Under the pieces are notes generated by a model. It had not been told where the DNA came from, did not search any database, and was given only the letters and a program-made list of their open reading frames with translations. Shown piece after piece: positions 7,781 to 15,032 of a stretch of 16,935 nucleotides of DNA. Each line of letters starts with the position of its first letter. Position 1 is the stretch's first letter. The DNA lies in NCBI GenBank assembly GCA_022713905.1, contig JAIHTM010000025.1, positions 1-16,935 on the forward strand, in the 5' to 3' direction. The stretch comes from Collinsella sp. Its GTDB lineage: Bacteria > Actinomycetota > Coriobacteriia > Coriobacteriales > Coriobacteriaceae. The translations under genes and the position numbers were made by a program.

Positions 7781-9229
7781 ATGGCGATGTTTAATCAAAA
7801 AAACAAGGTGATGCGTGCGGACTATGAGCAGTGGCGAGCTGGACAGGATGAGACGGCGGCTCGCATCGCGTCCGACCCCGATAGGCTTTTGTTCCATGTG
7901 GAGCCTGAGCTTGGCTGGCTCAACGACCCCAACGGTTTGGTTCAGATTGGTGATACGTATCACATCTATCATCAATACGATCCGTTCGATGCTGCGCATG
8001 GCGGTCCAGTGCTTTGGAACCATCTGACGACAAAGGATTTTGTGACGTACGAGAATCACGGCCCCGTGTTGTTCCCCGATTCCGATTTGGATTCGAGTGG
8101 AGCGTATTCTGGTTCTGCCTTTGTACGTGATGGCAAGATTCACTACTTCTATACCGGCAACGTTAAGCATTTTGACCGTGATGATTACGACTACGTGTTG
8201 ACGGGCCGTGAGCAAAACCAGATTCATATGGTTGCCGAGAATCCCGACGAATTGGGCGAGAAGCGCATAGCTGTTGGGCCGGTCGATTACCCCGAGGATA
8301 TCGGTACGCACGTGCGCGACCCCAAGATCCTTGAACACGACGGTATCTACTACATGGTTCTCGGCGCTCGTACGAAAGACAATCGTGGCTGCGTGCTTGT
8401 CTATACCTCGCGGAATCTAGAGGACTGGAGCTATGCGACGCGCATTGAGCTGGGCGAGAAGTTTGGCTTTATGTGGGAGTGCCCCGATCTATTTGAGCTT
8501 GATGGCGAGCTTATTCTCGTCTGCTGTCCGCAGGGCGTGCCCGCCGATGGTTGGCGTTACCGCAATCCGCACCAGTGCGTGTGGTTTTCCATCGAGGCCG
8601 ATTGGGAGGCGCCGAGCTTTAAGATCGCCGGGCAGAGCATGCCCCCGATGGTCGATGCCGGCTTTGATTTCTACGCACCGCAGTCCTTTGAGGATGCTGC
8701 GGGTCGGCGTTTGATGATCGGATGGTCGGGTTGTCCCGATGCGACGGCAGAAAGCCCGACGGTGGCGCGCGGGTGGCAGTGCGCGTTGACGGTGCCGAGA
8801 GAGCTGAGCATGCGCGATGGTAAGCTCTGCCAGCAGCCAGCGCACGAGATTGAGAGAATGCGCGGCGACTGCGTTCGCGCGACAGGCGGTGAAACCGTTG
8901 AGGAGCCGGGCCGCCTGTTTGATTTTGTGGTTTCCTGTGAGGGAGCCAAGATGGTCGAGCTCGAAATCCGCAAGGGTGTCTTTGTGCGCTATACGGACGG
9001 GATGCTTACCCTCGACATGGGTGACGAAGGCTATGGGCGCGACCAGAGGTCGATCGAGCTCAGCGAGCTTCGCGATTTGCGCGTGCTTTCGGACACTACG
9101 ATGGTCGAGATTTTTGCCAACGGTGGCGAGGCAGCACTTACGAGCCGTACCTATTCGTCGGCGGTTCCGGCGATGGCGCTGCATGCCGAGGGTGCGGCGT
9201 CGATGGATTTCTACCGCCTCGCTCATTAA
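7781..9229 (+). CDS. scrB: Sucrose-6-phosphate hydrolase (GH32 invertase)
   Basis: A 482-residue cytoplasmic GH32 enzyme that splits sucrose-6-phosphate into glucose-6-phosphate and fructose. All three family signatures are present: WLNDPNG with nucleophile D49, HVRDPK with transition-state D180, and MWECPDLF with acid/base E233. A propeller domain to about residue 340 is followed by a C-terminal beta-sandwich. No signal peptide is seen. ATG 7781 is used, but ATG 7787 is equally possible because GAGAAGG (7771-7777) is 3 bases from the first and 9 from the second. It follows the PTS permease by 95 bases in the same direction, completing the uptake and cleavage route. It is clearly the classical enzyme of the two GH32 proteins here. 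Confidence 0.92.
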   Translation: MAMFNQKNKVMRADYEQWRAGQDETAARIASDPDRLLFHVEPELGWLNDPNGLVQIGDTYHIYHQYDPFDAAHGGPVLWNHLTTKDFVTYENHGPVLFPDSDLDSSGAYSGSAFVRDGKIHYFYTGNVKHFDRDDYDYVLTGREQNQIHMVAENPDELGEKRIAVGPVDYPEDIGTHVRDPKILEHDGIYYMVLGARTKDNRGCVLVYTSRNLEDWSYATRIELGEKFGFMWECPDLFELDGELILVCCPQGVPADGWRYRNPHQCVWFSIEADWEAPSFKIAGQSMPPMVDAGFDFYAPQSFEDAAGRRLMIGWSGCPDATAESPTVARGWQCALTVPRELSMRDGKLCQQPAHEIERMRGDCVRATGGETVEEPGRLFDFVVSCEGAKMVELEIRKGVFVRYTDGMLTLDMGDEGYGRDQRSIELSELRDLRVLSDTTMVEIFANGGEAALTSRTYSSAVPAMALHAEGAASMDFYRLAH

Positions 9230-9360
9230 CCGTGCATGGAGCACGATTGGACTTGCTGGTCGGAATGTGTCGCAGTTGCCGCGGCCAACTACCGTTTATC
9301 GCGTATAGCGACCGTTTGCGGAATAAGTAACACTCCTTAATAAACCGTGTAGAATCTCAG

Positions 9361-9432
9361 CTAAGCACGGAGTTTTCCAGGGAGACGCTGTCCTTTGTTG
9401 TGCGCAAGGGGCGGCGTCTCTTTGGTGCTTAG
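9361..9432 (+). promoter_or_regulatory. Structured leader element upstream of degV
   Basis: CTAAGCAC (9361-9368) pairs with GTGCTTAG (9425-9432), and within it GAGACGC (9382-9388) pairs with GCGTCTC (9414-9420), with CCTT/AAGG further in. It lies between scrB and degV, after a possible -10 TAGAAT at 9350-9355. I cannot match it to a known riboswitch class. The T stretch after the inner stem (TTT) is too short for a confident terminator. Confidence 0.4.
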
Positions 9433-9504
9433 ATGCCGTTGTGTAACAGCGCGACGCGCGTGTCATGTATTGAAAAGCCAATGTCGAGATGGGTCGTGAT
9501 AAGA

Positions 9505-10359
9505 ATGGGCAAGTATGTAATCGTGGTTGAGTCTGGGTCGGATGTGACGCCGGAGCTCTGCGAGCGCTACGGCATCGCGCGCGTGCCCATGCATGTCACG
9601 ATTGGTGACGAGACCGTCGAGGACGGCTCGATCGATCCGCTCGAGATTTATTCGCGCTGCAACGAGTTTGGTGTGATGCCCAAGACCAGTGGCTGTTCGC
9701 CAGCGGATTTTGCGCATGTGTACGACCGCATCCATGCCGAGCAACCCGACGCGACTATTTTGCATCTTGCATATTCCGAGGCCACGACCTGTTCGCATCA
9801 GTCCTCAAAGATTGCGGCCCAGGGGCGCGACTACGTGTTCTCCATGGACACGCGCTTTGTCTCGGTGGGCCAGTCGCTCGTTGTCGTCGAGACCGCCAAA
9901 TACATCGAGGCTCACCCCGATGCCACCGTCGACGAGATCTTTGCATTTACGAACTCCGTCATGGACCGCGTGCTGCTGGGCTTTGTTCCTACGGACCTTG
10001 TCTTCCTTAAGGCGGGCGGTCGCTTGTCCAACGTCGCGTTCCTGGGCGCCCATCTGCTCAAGATTAAGCCCTGCATTGAGGTAACGGGCGGCAAGTTCGT
10101 GGCGACTAGGAAGTTTCGCGGCTCCATGCTCAAGTGCGCCCGCGCCTTTATTGATCACATGGTTGCCAAGGGCGAGATTGACTACTCGCACATCGGTCTG
10201 GCGTATTCGGTGGGTCTTTCCGAGGAGCTGCGCGACGACATGGAAGTCTATGCGCACGACCTGGGCTTTAAGGACATTACCTGGACTCAGGTCGGCGGCG
10301 TCATATCGAGCCATTGCGGCCCGACCGCCTTCGGCGCGGTGCTCACGCTCAAGGCGTAA
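9505..10359 (+). CDS. DegV family fatty-acid-binding protein (FakB-like)
   Basis: A 284-residue DegV protein. Family members bind a fatty acid and present it to the kinase FakA so that exogenous fatty acids can be used. Visible features are the N-terminal strand and turn VIVVESGSDVTPEL (5-18), the ligand-loop TSGCSPADF (61-69), LHLAYSEATT, the conserved LKAGGRLSN, and a C-terminal SSHCGPTAFGAVL that matches the usual G-P-G-like ending of the family. The open frame extends upstream to 9433, but the typical DegV start and length (about 280) point to ATG 9505, although its ribosome binding site is weak. It is a single gene with its own leader and terminator; no fakA gene is in the window. Confidence 0.85.
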   Translation: MGKYVIVVESGSDVTPELCERYGIARVPMHVTIGDETVEDGSIDPLEIYSRCNEFGVMPKTSGCSPADFAHVYDRIHAEQPDATILHLAYSEATTCSHQSSKIAAQGRDYVFSMDTRFVSVGQSLVVVETAKYIEAHPDATVDEIFAFTNSVMDRVLLGFVPTDLVFLKAGGRLSNVAFLGAHLLKIKPCIEVTGGKFVATRKFRGSMLKCARAFIDHMVAKGEIDYSHIGLAYSVGLSEELRDDMEVYAHDLGFKDITWTQVGGVISSHCGPTAFGAVLTLKA

Positions 10360-10390
10360 GGCCTGGCGTCTATCGATTTCTATTGCCTCG

Positions 10391-10428
10391 GCGGCGGGCG
10401 GGTTGCGACAACCTTCCCGCCGCTTTTG
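10391..10428 (+). terminator. Rho-independent terminator after degV
   Basis: GCGGCGGG (10391-10398) pairs with CCCGCCGC (10416-10423). An inner helix (GGTT/AACC) extends the stem, and TTTT (10424-10427) follows. Confidence 0.8.
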
Positions 10429-10468
10429 CATGGGGCCAAATAGGACAATACAATTGACCGCTAAACCG

Positions 10469-10496
10469 TTTCGCCATCATGCGTATGGGCTAGAAT
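10469..10496 (+). promoter_or_regulatory. Possible pflA promoter
   Basis: TAGAAT at 10491-10496 is a fair -10, about 50 bases before the pflA start and after the degV terminator. The -35 region is poor (TTTCGC, 10469-10474). Confidence 0.3.
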
Positions 10497-10545
10497 GACT
10501 CTGGCATTTATGTAGCTAAAACCAATGAGAGGCAAGGTAGCGCGA

Positions 10546-11364
10546 ATGGCTGAAATGACGCTCGAGGGTGTGGACGCTCGTCCCGAGGACTCTGCGTTTG
10601 CCCTGGGCCGCGTGCATTCGATTGAGACGATGGGAACGGTCGATGGACCCGGCATCCGCTTTGTAGTGTTTGTTCAGGGCTGTCCCATGCGCTGTGCGTA
10701 TTGCCACAACCCCGATACCTGGTCGGTTAACGGCGGCACGATGGTGACCGTTGAGCACCTGATGGACGAATTCCAGAGTAACCATGAGTTCTATCGCAGC
10801 GGCGGCATTACGGTTTCGGGCGGCGAGCCACTTCTGCAGCCCGAGTTTTTGGCTGACCTGTTCCGTGCCATGCACAACAACCCCGATGGTCGTGTACATA
10901 CCTGCCTGGATAGCTGTGGCTACGCCTTCGACCCTCAGCATCCCGAGAAGTTCGATGCCGTGCTCAACGAGACCGACATGGTACTGCTCGATATAAAGCA
11001 TGCCGACCCGGTCGAGCATAAAAAGCTGACCGGTTGTGATCCCGCACGCATCCTGGCGTTTGGCGATGAGCTTGCACGTCGCAAGATTAAGGTCGTTATC
11101 CGCCACGTGGTGGTGCCGGGCATTACCGACACGGTGGAGGAGTGCGAGGCACTCGGTCGTCTGATTGCCCCGTGGCATAACGTGGTGGGCCTGGAAATGC
11201 TGCCGTATCACACGATGGGCGTCGTCAAGTATGAGCAGCTGGGGATTCCCTATAAGCTTGAGGGCGTTCCCCAGATGGATACCGCGCGCATGCCCGAGCT
11301 GCGCAACGCCGTCATGACGGGCATGAAAAAGCGCCGCGCCGAACTCAAAAACGCTATCGGCTAG
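10546..11364 (+). CDS. pflA: Pyruvate formate-lyase activating enzyme (radical SAM)
   Basis: A 272-residue radical S-adenosylmethionine activase that installs the glycyl radical on pyruvate formate-lyase. The iron-sulfur cluster cysteines are C46, C50 and C53 in CPMRCAYC. Around them are the family signatures ETMGTVDGPGIRFVVFVQG, the SAM-binding TVSGGEPLLQ and the PflA-typical ending YHTMGVVKYEQLG. ATG 10546 is preferred because GAGAGGCAAGG lies just upstream; ATG 10525 has no such site. In most bacteria pflA sits next to pflB. Here it is alone, 7.2 kb downstream of grcA, with its own likely promoter and terminator. Its physiological target should be G58 of the separate GrcA protein. Confidence 0.93.
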   Translation: MAEMTLEGVDARPEDSAFALGRVHSIETMGTVDGPGIRFVVFVQGCPMRCAYCHNPDTWSVNGGTMVTVEHLMDEFQSNHEFYRSGGITVSGGEPLLQPEFLADLFRAMHNNPDGRVHTCLDSCGYAFDPQHPEKFDAVLNETDMVLLDIKHADPVEHKKLTGCDPARILAFGDELARRKIKVVIRHVVVPGITDTVEECEALGRLIAPWHNVVGLEMLPYHTMGVVKYEQLGIPYKLEGVPQMDTARMPELRNAVMTGMKKRRAELKNAIG

Positions 11365-11386
11365 CAAGTCATTTTTGCGCCCCAAA

Positions 11387-11419
11387 GGCACTCATTGGGG
11401 ACAGACTTAAATGAGCGCC
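11387..11419 (+). repeat. Small hairpin with GGGGACAG in the loop
   Basis: CTCATT (11391-11396) pairs with AATGAG (11410-11415), and GGC with GCC flank it (11387-11389, 11417-11419). The loop carries GGGGACAG. From memory, this motif is typical of REP-like repeats associated with REP-associated (RAYT) Y1 transposases, so this may be a decayed or solitary copy. Confidence 0.35.
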
Positions 11420-11455
11420 CCTGGGCACCAAGTTGATTGCCAAAGAGCCCCGTCA

Positions 11456-11529
11456 AGTTGCGGTGGAATAGTTCTTGTTTTTCGGCTTATGCCGCCCAAA
11501 CAGGAACTATTTCACCGCAACTGCGTTTT
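11456..11529 (+). terminator. Long hairpin, probable bidirectional terminator after pflA
   Basis: Arms 11456-11480 and 11498-11522 pair over 25 bases with two G-U pairs. The loop itself folds (CGGC 11483-11486 with GCCG 11491-11494). TTTT follows at 11526-11529. The stem is longer than usual for a terminator, so it may be a repeat element that also terminates. Confidence 0.5.
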
Positions 11530-11680
11530 GGGTAGAGATGTGCAACAGAATTGGCAAAAATGCATAGAAACGCTTGTGGTTTCTTTAAAGACACCTTAAA
11601 CGCCGCTGAATATCTTTGGAAAGAAATGCCTGCTCGGTATCATGCTGCTCGTATATAAACGGTAGCAGTCAGGAGACCAC

Positions 11681-12799
11681 GTGCGAAACATCGCATCGCG
11701 GGACGAGTATGTGCCGCAGCATGGCAGCAGATATAAGACGAAGGACACGTCTTCGCGTGGCCTTGCCGACACTCGCATCCGCGTGAGGAAGATTGCCGCC
11801 ATTGGGATGCTAACGTCGGCGGTTATTATCCTCGGAATTACCGTTAAAACCTACGCCTCGGAGCGAACGGTGCGCCCAGATGCGTCAACGGTACAGCTGC
11901 AAAACGAGAAGGTTTCAAAGTCCAAAGCGTCGGCAGATCAAGCTCTGTCGACGGCAGATCTCAAGACGAGACTTTCGAAGGCGGACTTCAACGATATCCC
12001 TTCGGGTGATACCGTTCGGACCTTCTCGTTGGTGGATAACAAGACTCCTGCCTTGGAGGATGAGAGCCTTGCCTCGCTCCAGGATGCCCTGTGTCGGGCG
12101 CAGGAGCTGGGCGACGTGGGTGTAGTGTTCTACGACCTATCGAGCGGTAGGGGCGTGACGTAAAACGCCGATGTCGAGGTGTATGGAGCGAGCAGCTACA
12201 AAGCGCTGTATGCGCTCTATATTTGCGAGACGTTGGTCGAATCGGGGCGGGTGTCGCTCGATGGGCCTTTAGCCACGTATGGTGGTTGCAGCATGGGCTG
12301 GCAGACGGTGCGCGACCTTATCGAGAATGCCGTCGCCAACTCAGACAACGATTCGTTTATTGCGTTACGCGCGGCGTTTGACAGTGTCGGTTACGAGGAT
12401 TGGATTGCCAGTCTTGGCATCGATTACGATACCGCACTCGATCCGATGAGTGATTTTCCCACCTATTGCCCGCGCACCTCGGCCAAATTGTGGCGCGAGA
12501 TGAGCGAGTATTTGAGCCGTGATACCGAGACGTCGCAATGGCTATCGGATCTTCTGGCCTCTACGACTCGATCGTTTATTCGTAATGGCATTGCGGACGA
12601 CCAAGCCTTGGTACGCAACAAGGCAGGCTGGATTAGCGAGGATGGTTGCTATTCGACATGCGATGCGTGCCTCATCGATGTCGATGGCGACACCTACATT
12701 ATGAGTATCATGACATCGATGCCATGGAGCGATCGCTCGAGCGAGCTGGTGGCTGCGATTGCTAAGACATTCTTTGATACCCGAGCTGCGCTGGCTTAG
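11681..12799 (+). pseudogene. Serine beta-lactamase-like hydrolase interrupted by one in-frame TAA
   Basis: The frame opened at GTG 11681 (AGGAG 5 bases before) runs to a TAA at codon 161 (12161-12163). It then continues in the same frame without further stops to TAG at 12799, 372 residues in all. Before the stop are a cytoplasmic tail, a membrane anchor (38-56) and a linker. After it is the catalytic domain with the three signatures of class A beta-lactamase/penicillin-binding-protein folds: SSYK (S171 to K174), SDN (221-223) and KAG (314-316). The intact protein would be a membrane-anchored extracytoplasmic serine hydrolase. The expected residue at the stop is Tyr (TAC or TAT to TAA), judged from GVT-Y-NADVEVYGASSYK. 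The cause could be a recent nonsense mutation, a sequencing error or stop readthrough. Restart at GTG 12179 would yield a domain without the anchor. Confidence 0.8.
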
Positions 12800-12830
12800 C
12801 GTGTTCGTTTGGCGAGGTCAAACAAAATGC

Positions 12831-12839
12831 TGGTACCAT
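12831..12839 (+). promoter_or_regulatory. Extended -10 promoter of mtnN
   Basis: TGGTACCAT is a TG-N-TANNNT extended -10, about 40 bases before the mtnN start. TTGGCG at 12809-12814 is a possible weak -35 with a long 19-base spacer. Confidence 0.45.
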
Positions 12840-12877
12840 ACCTTGGTTGAGAATTTCGTATAGGTTTGGGGAATGGT

Positions 12878-13618
12878 ATGGCTACCATCGCGATTATCGG
12901 TGCGCTCGAAAAAGAGATCATGCAGATTAAGGAAGAGCTGAGCGACGTTTGCGAGGCACGGGAGGCAGGCTTGACCGTTGTGAGCGGTGAGCTCGACGGC
13001 CTGACAGTTGTCGCCACAACGGCGGGCATGGGCACGGTGAACGCCGCCGCTGCAACACAGCACCTCATTAGCAAGTATGCTCCGCAGACTGTTGTGTTTT
13101 CGGGCATTGCGGGCGGTTTGAACCCCAAGCTCCATATCGATGACGTGGTCATTGGCAAACGCCTACGCTATCTGGATACCGATACCGCGCTTATCGCCGA
13201 GTCCGCACCGGGGCTCGAGGAGTTTGGCTCGACGCCCGCGCTGGTCGATATTGCCGCCGACGTGCTTGCTGAGCGTGGGTTTGTTGACGCTTCGACAAAT
13301 GCAGTCGCTTCGAATGAGGGCACCAAGCAGTTCCTGGTCGGCACGATTGCCACGGGTAACCGTTTTGTGACGGGCGCCGCCATGCGCAACGACGCTATCG
13401 AGGCGACGCATGCCGATTGTGTCGGCATGGAGGGCGCGGCAATTGCCCATGTCGCAACCAAAAATGGTGTCGATTGCCTGGTGTTGCGCGCTATCAGCGA
13501 TAATTGTGACGAGGCGTACGATGCAATTTGCGAGCGAGAGTTCGATCTGTTCGAGTACGCGCGTGTCGCAAGTGACATTACGCTCGATATCGTCCGCCGC
13601 ATTGCCGCTGCGCAATAG
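12878..13618 (+). CDS. mtnN: 5'-methylthioadenosine/S-adenosylhomocysteine nucleosidase
   Basis: A 246-residue cytoplasmic enzyme that removes adenine from methylthioadenosine and S-adenosylhomocysteine, by-products of SAM use, including 5'-deoxyadenosine from radical SAM enzymes. The N terminus IAIIGALEKEI contains E13. FSGIAGGLNP is the phosphorylase-fold loop. VGMEGAAIAHV (E185) and AISDNCD (D208) match the ribose-binding Glu and catalytic Asp of the E. coli enzyme. ATG 12878 is chosen over the TTG at 12866, which has no site of its own, and GGGG lies a few bases upstream. It is probably cotranscribed with ysxC, 38 bases downstream. Confidence 0.93.
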   Translation: MATIAIIGALEKEIMQIKEELSDVCEAREAGLTVVSGELDGLTVVATTAGMGTVNAAAATQHLISKYAPQTVVFSGIAGGLNPKLHIDDVVIGKRLRYLDTDTALIAESAPGLEEFGSTPALVDIAADVLAERGFVDASTNAVASNEGTKQFLVGTIATGNRFVTGAAMRNDAIEATHADCVGMEGAAIAHVATKNGVDCLVLRAISDNCDEAYDAICEREFDLFEYARVASDITLDIVRRIAAAQ

Positions 13619-13656
13619 CGCGTCTATTTGTAAGAACCTACGACCAAGGAGTGTCC

Positions 13657-14247
13657 ATGGCCGATTCCATTAACTACCAGCTTGCCAAGTTCGTCGCCAG
13701 CTATGGCAAGGTTTCGCAGATTCCCGAGTCCACCTGCCCCGAGGTGAGCTTTGTCGGCCGCTCCAACGTGGGCAAGTCGTCGATTATGAACAAGCTATTT
13801 GGCCGCAAGAACCTAGTCAAGGTTTCCAGTACGCCGGGCAAGACGAGCAACATCAACTTCTTTGAGGCCGACGACGTGCATTTCGTGGACCTGCCGGGTT
13901 ACGGTTTCGCCCGTCGCTCCAAGGCCGAGCGCGACCGCTGGGCCGAGCTTATCGGCGACTTTTTCGACTCCGAGCGCAGCTTTAACTTGGTCGTCTCGCT
14001 GGTGGACATTCGTCACGACCCCAGCAAGCTCGATCATGACATGATCGACTACCTGCAGGGCAATGAGTTCAACTTTATCGTCTGCCTCACCAAGGCCGAC
14101 AAGCTCAGTCGCACCCAGCAGGCCCGCCAGGCAGCAGCCATCAAAAAGCAGCTCAACGTTCCGGCCGAGAACGTAATCATCACAAGCTCCCAGACCGGCA
14201 CCGGCATCGACGAACTCAAAAAGCGCATCGCCGAGGCTTGCCTCTAG
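13657..14247 (+). CDS. ysxC: Ribosome biogenesis GTPase YsxC/EngB
   Basis: A 196-residue small GTPase needed for late assembly of the 50S ribosomal subunit. G1 is GRSNVGKS (34-41), G2 lies in TPGKTSNINFF (59-69), G3 is DLPG (78-81) followed by YGFARRSKAERDRW, and G4 is TKAD. The length fits the family. ATG 13657 follows AAGGA by 6 bases; the GTG at 13651 overlaps the ribosome binding site. The short gap to mtnN suggests one transcript. The palindrome at 14284-14330 with its TTTTT tail probably terminates it. Confidence 0.95.
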   Translation: MADSINYQLAKFVASYGKVSQIPESTCPEVSFVGRSNVGKSSIMNKLFGRKNLVKVSSTPGKTSNINFFEADDVHFVDLPGYGFARRSKAERDRWAELIGDFFDSERSFNLVVSLVDIRHDPSKLDHDMIDYLQGNEFNFIVCLTKADKLSRTQQARQAAAIKKQLNVPAENVIITSSQTGTGIDELKKRIAEACL

Positions 14248-14283
14248 TAAGGGTTCTTGGCAGGCAATAGTTTGCATCTATCT

Positions 14284-14334
14284 ATATCACCCCAGTGATA
14301 GTTATTGGTACACTATCACTGGGGTGATATTTTT
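14284..14334 (+). promoter_or_regulatory. Nested double palindrome: operator pair and promoter, also terminator for ysxC
   Basis: The arms 14284-14302 and 14312-14330 are perfectly complementary over 19 bp. Each arm is itself a palindrome of the form TATCAC-N4-GTGATA (14285-14300 and 14314-14329, centres 29 bases apart). TGGTACACT (14306-14314), an extended -10, lies exactly between them. A TTTTT run follows, so the same DNA can end the ysxC transcript. The likely binder is the XRE protein encoded at 14998-15696. Confidence 0.7.
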
Positions 14335-14348
14335 GTTTGGAGGTCGAT

Positions 14349-15032
14349 ATGGAGCTTTGGCACGGGTCGGAGGTTGTTGTCGAGCATCCGTCGTTGGATA
14401 AATGCAGACAATTCAATGACTATGGGTGTGGGTTTTATTGCACGCCACATGAGGAAATGGCAATGGAGTGGGCATGTCGGACTGAGTCTGATGGCATTGC
14501 AAATCGATATGAGCTCGATATGGATGGTCTCGCAGTCTTGGATTTGGAGTCCGGGGAGTTTTCAATTCTCAATTGGCTTGCGATTTTGGCTAACAATAGG
14601 GAGTTCAATGATTCGACACCGCTGGCGCGCGAAGGACTTCGCTATCTGCTGGATAACTGCCTGATTGATATTTCTCCCTATGACGTAATTCGAGGTTATC
14701 GCGCCGACGACTCCTATTTTTCGTTTGCAAGACAGTTTGTCAGCGGCATGATCTCGCTCAGGCAGCTGCAACGTATCATGCGCTTGGGTGATTTGGGTAT
14801 CCAATATGCTCTTATGAGCGAGTGCGCATTTTCGGCGATTAGATTCTGCGATTGGAAGCAGGCTTTGGGGTCTGAGTTTTATCCCAAGCGTTTTGAGCGA
14901 GAGCAGAATGCTCGACGCAAATACTTGGATACGGTTAACGGGTTCGATTCCGAAGGTATCGACATTAGGGATTTAATGGCAGGGAGGGTTGATTTAAATG
15001 ATCCAAGAGTTAACGGATTGTGGGCCGAGTAG
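14349..15032 (+). CDS. DUF3990-like ADP-ribosyltransferase-fold protein, putative toxin
   Basis: A 227-residue protein. The N terminus LWHGSEVVVEHPSLDKCRQF (3-22), then GFYCT (28-32) and MAMEWA resemble the DUF3990 family. From memory, that family belongs to the ADP-ribosyltransferase superfamily, whose first signatures are an H-G pair (H5-G6 here) and a G-[FY]-Y-x-T segment. A later IRGYRADDSYFSFARQFVSG and LSECAFSAIRF-like region also fit the DUF3990 pattern as I remember it. ATG 14349 follows GGAGGT by 4 bases. The gene is clearly lower in G+C than its neighbours and overlaps the next gene by 35 bases, a common toxin-antitoxin arrangement. Toxicity and the target are inferred, not seen. 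Confidence 0.6.
   Translation: MELWHGSEVVVEHPSLDKCRQFNDYGCGFYCTPHEEMAMEWACRTESDGIANRYELDMDGLAVLDLESGEFSILNWLAILANNREFNDSTPLAREGLRYLLDNCLIDISPYDVIRGYRADDSYFSFARQFVSGMISLRQLQRIMRLGDLGIQYALMSECAFSAIRFCDWKQALGSEFYPKRFEREQNARRKYLDTVNGFDSEGIDIRDLMAGRVDLNDPRVNGLWAE

Larger units (their letters stand above)
11365..11680 (+). other. Intergenic region between pflA and the beta-lactamase-like pseudogene
   Basis: This 316-base gap contains a GGGGACAG hairpin (11387-11419) and a long terminator-like hairpin (11456-11529). The remaining A/T-rich stretch to 11680 holds a possible -10 (TATAAA, 11654-11659) for the next gene. A 62-codon open frame at 11411-11599 runs through the hairpin and has no ribosome binding site, so I reject it. 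Confidence 0.5.

Noticed and set aside
11411..11599. 62-codon open frame in the pflA downstream gap
   Set aside because: It runs through the long hairpin, lacks a ribosome binding site and has no recognisable sequence.
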